A stretch of DNA of 6,571 nt from positions 1 to 6,571 of the forward strand of contig JAFGSO010000336.1 of the NCBI GenBank assembly GCA_016934605.1, read 5' to 3'. The position numbers and the translations under genes are program-made. Under the pieces are notes generated by a model, which saw nothing but the letters and a program-made list of their open reading frames with translations, was not told the DNA's origin and did no database searches. The DNA is from Calditrichota bacterium. Lineage in GTDB: Bacteria > Calditrichota > Calditrichia > RBG-13-44-9. Shown in pieces: positions 6,331-6,571 of the stretch (positions are counted from its first letter, which is position 1; the number at the start of each line of letters is the position of its first letter).

Positions 6331-6571
6331 TCATTTCATGAACAGCATTTTCCTGGACTGCACAAAATCTCCTGCCTGAATGCGATAGACATAGAGTCCT
6401 GATGCCACTGAATTGCCATGATCATCCTGACCGTTCCAGACCACCTGATGGGTTCCGGCGGATCTGGGTTCGTTAACCAGAGTCCGGATTTTACGGCCGG
6501 TGATGTCGAAGATGTCCAATGAGACCGTAACATCATTCGGCAGATCAAATGAAACGGTGGTGGAGGGATTG
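6331..6571 (-). CDS. C-terminal T9SS type A sorting domain of a larger secreted protein (partial)
   Basis: The frame ends at TGA 6333-6331 and is open to the right edge, so only the last 79 residues are visible and the N-terminus lies outside. These residues are exactly a type IX secretion sorting domain: NPSTTVSFDLP at the edge (the preceding base suits the usual ...YPNPF), then LDIFDITGRKIRTLV, SAGTHQVVWNGQDDHGN, SVASGLYVYRIQ and the terminal RKMLFMK. It aligns without gaps, over 79 residues, with the end of the plus-strand gene at 4739-5263. By hand count 34 of 79 positions are identical. The domain predicts a Sec-exported cargo of the type IX system; the cargo part is not visible. A TTG at 6519 within the frame is not a plausible start, because the domain continues upstream of it. 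The gene converges on the FISUMP operon. Confidence 0.9.
   Translation of the reverse strand, partial: NPSTTVSFDLPNDVTVSLDIFDITGRKIRTLVNEPRSAGTHQVVWNGQDDHGNSVASGLYVYRIQAGDFVQSRKMLFMK

Noticed and set aside
1..6571. CRISPR array, tRNA, rRNA, transposase or insertion-sequence ends
   Set aside because: No regularly spaced direct repeats, no tRNA-like cloverleaf or rRNA sequence, and no transposase-like protein were seen on either strand.

Overview
This 6.6 kb window comes from a diderm bacterium of the Fibrobacterota-Chlorobiota-Bacteroidota (FCB) superphylum or a related candidate phylum such as Calditrichota, Marinimicrobia or Ignavibacteria. The evidence is protein types, not a phylogenetic marker. 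Two genes end in the 'NYPNPFNPSTT...SGLYxYxL...KKMxLxK' type IX secretion (T9SS type A / FlgD-like) sorting domain. One gene is a Fibrobacter succinogenes major paralogous (FISUMP) domain protein. One is a TonB-dependent receptor with an N-terminal carboxypeptidase-regulatory-like domain. The two best candidate promoters look like ordinary sigma-70 promoters, not the Bacteroidota -33/-7 type. This mildly favours a lineage outside Bacteroidota proper.

Layout. (1) Positions 1-4307, minus strand: a two-gene unit of an 894-residue TonB-dependent outer-membrane receptor (4307-1623) followed 27 bp downstream by a secreted protein of at least 531 residues (1595 to the left edge). The latter has a signal peptide and a fibronectin-III-like segment, and its C-terminus lies outside the window. 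(2) Positions 4308-4738: a divergent intergenic region, AT-rich except for a GC-rich block at about 4585-4710. This block begins where a predicted plus-strand promoter would start transcription, and it can fold into a three-way junction, so it may be a structured 5' leader. (3) Positions 4739-6020, plus strand: a two-gene operon. The first gene encodes a small secreted protein that is mostly a bare T9SS sorting domain. The second, 13 bp later, encodes a secreted FISUMP protein with no sorting domain. (4) Positions 6021-6330: a convergent intergenic region with weak hairpins. (5) Positions 6331-6571, minus strand: the last 79 residues of another T9SS cargo protein that enters from the right edge.

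Functionally, everything visible is envelope or secretion related: an outer-membrane importer with a co-transcribed exported partner, and surface or secreted proteins. The ligand of the receptor and the roles of the secreted proteins cannot be read from the sequence. The points most worth checking are an apparent 1-nt frameshift in the signal peptide of the first plus-strand gene, next to a perfect Shine-Dalgarno; the possible structured leader; and the split of sorting domain and FISUMP domain between two adjacent genes.
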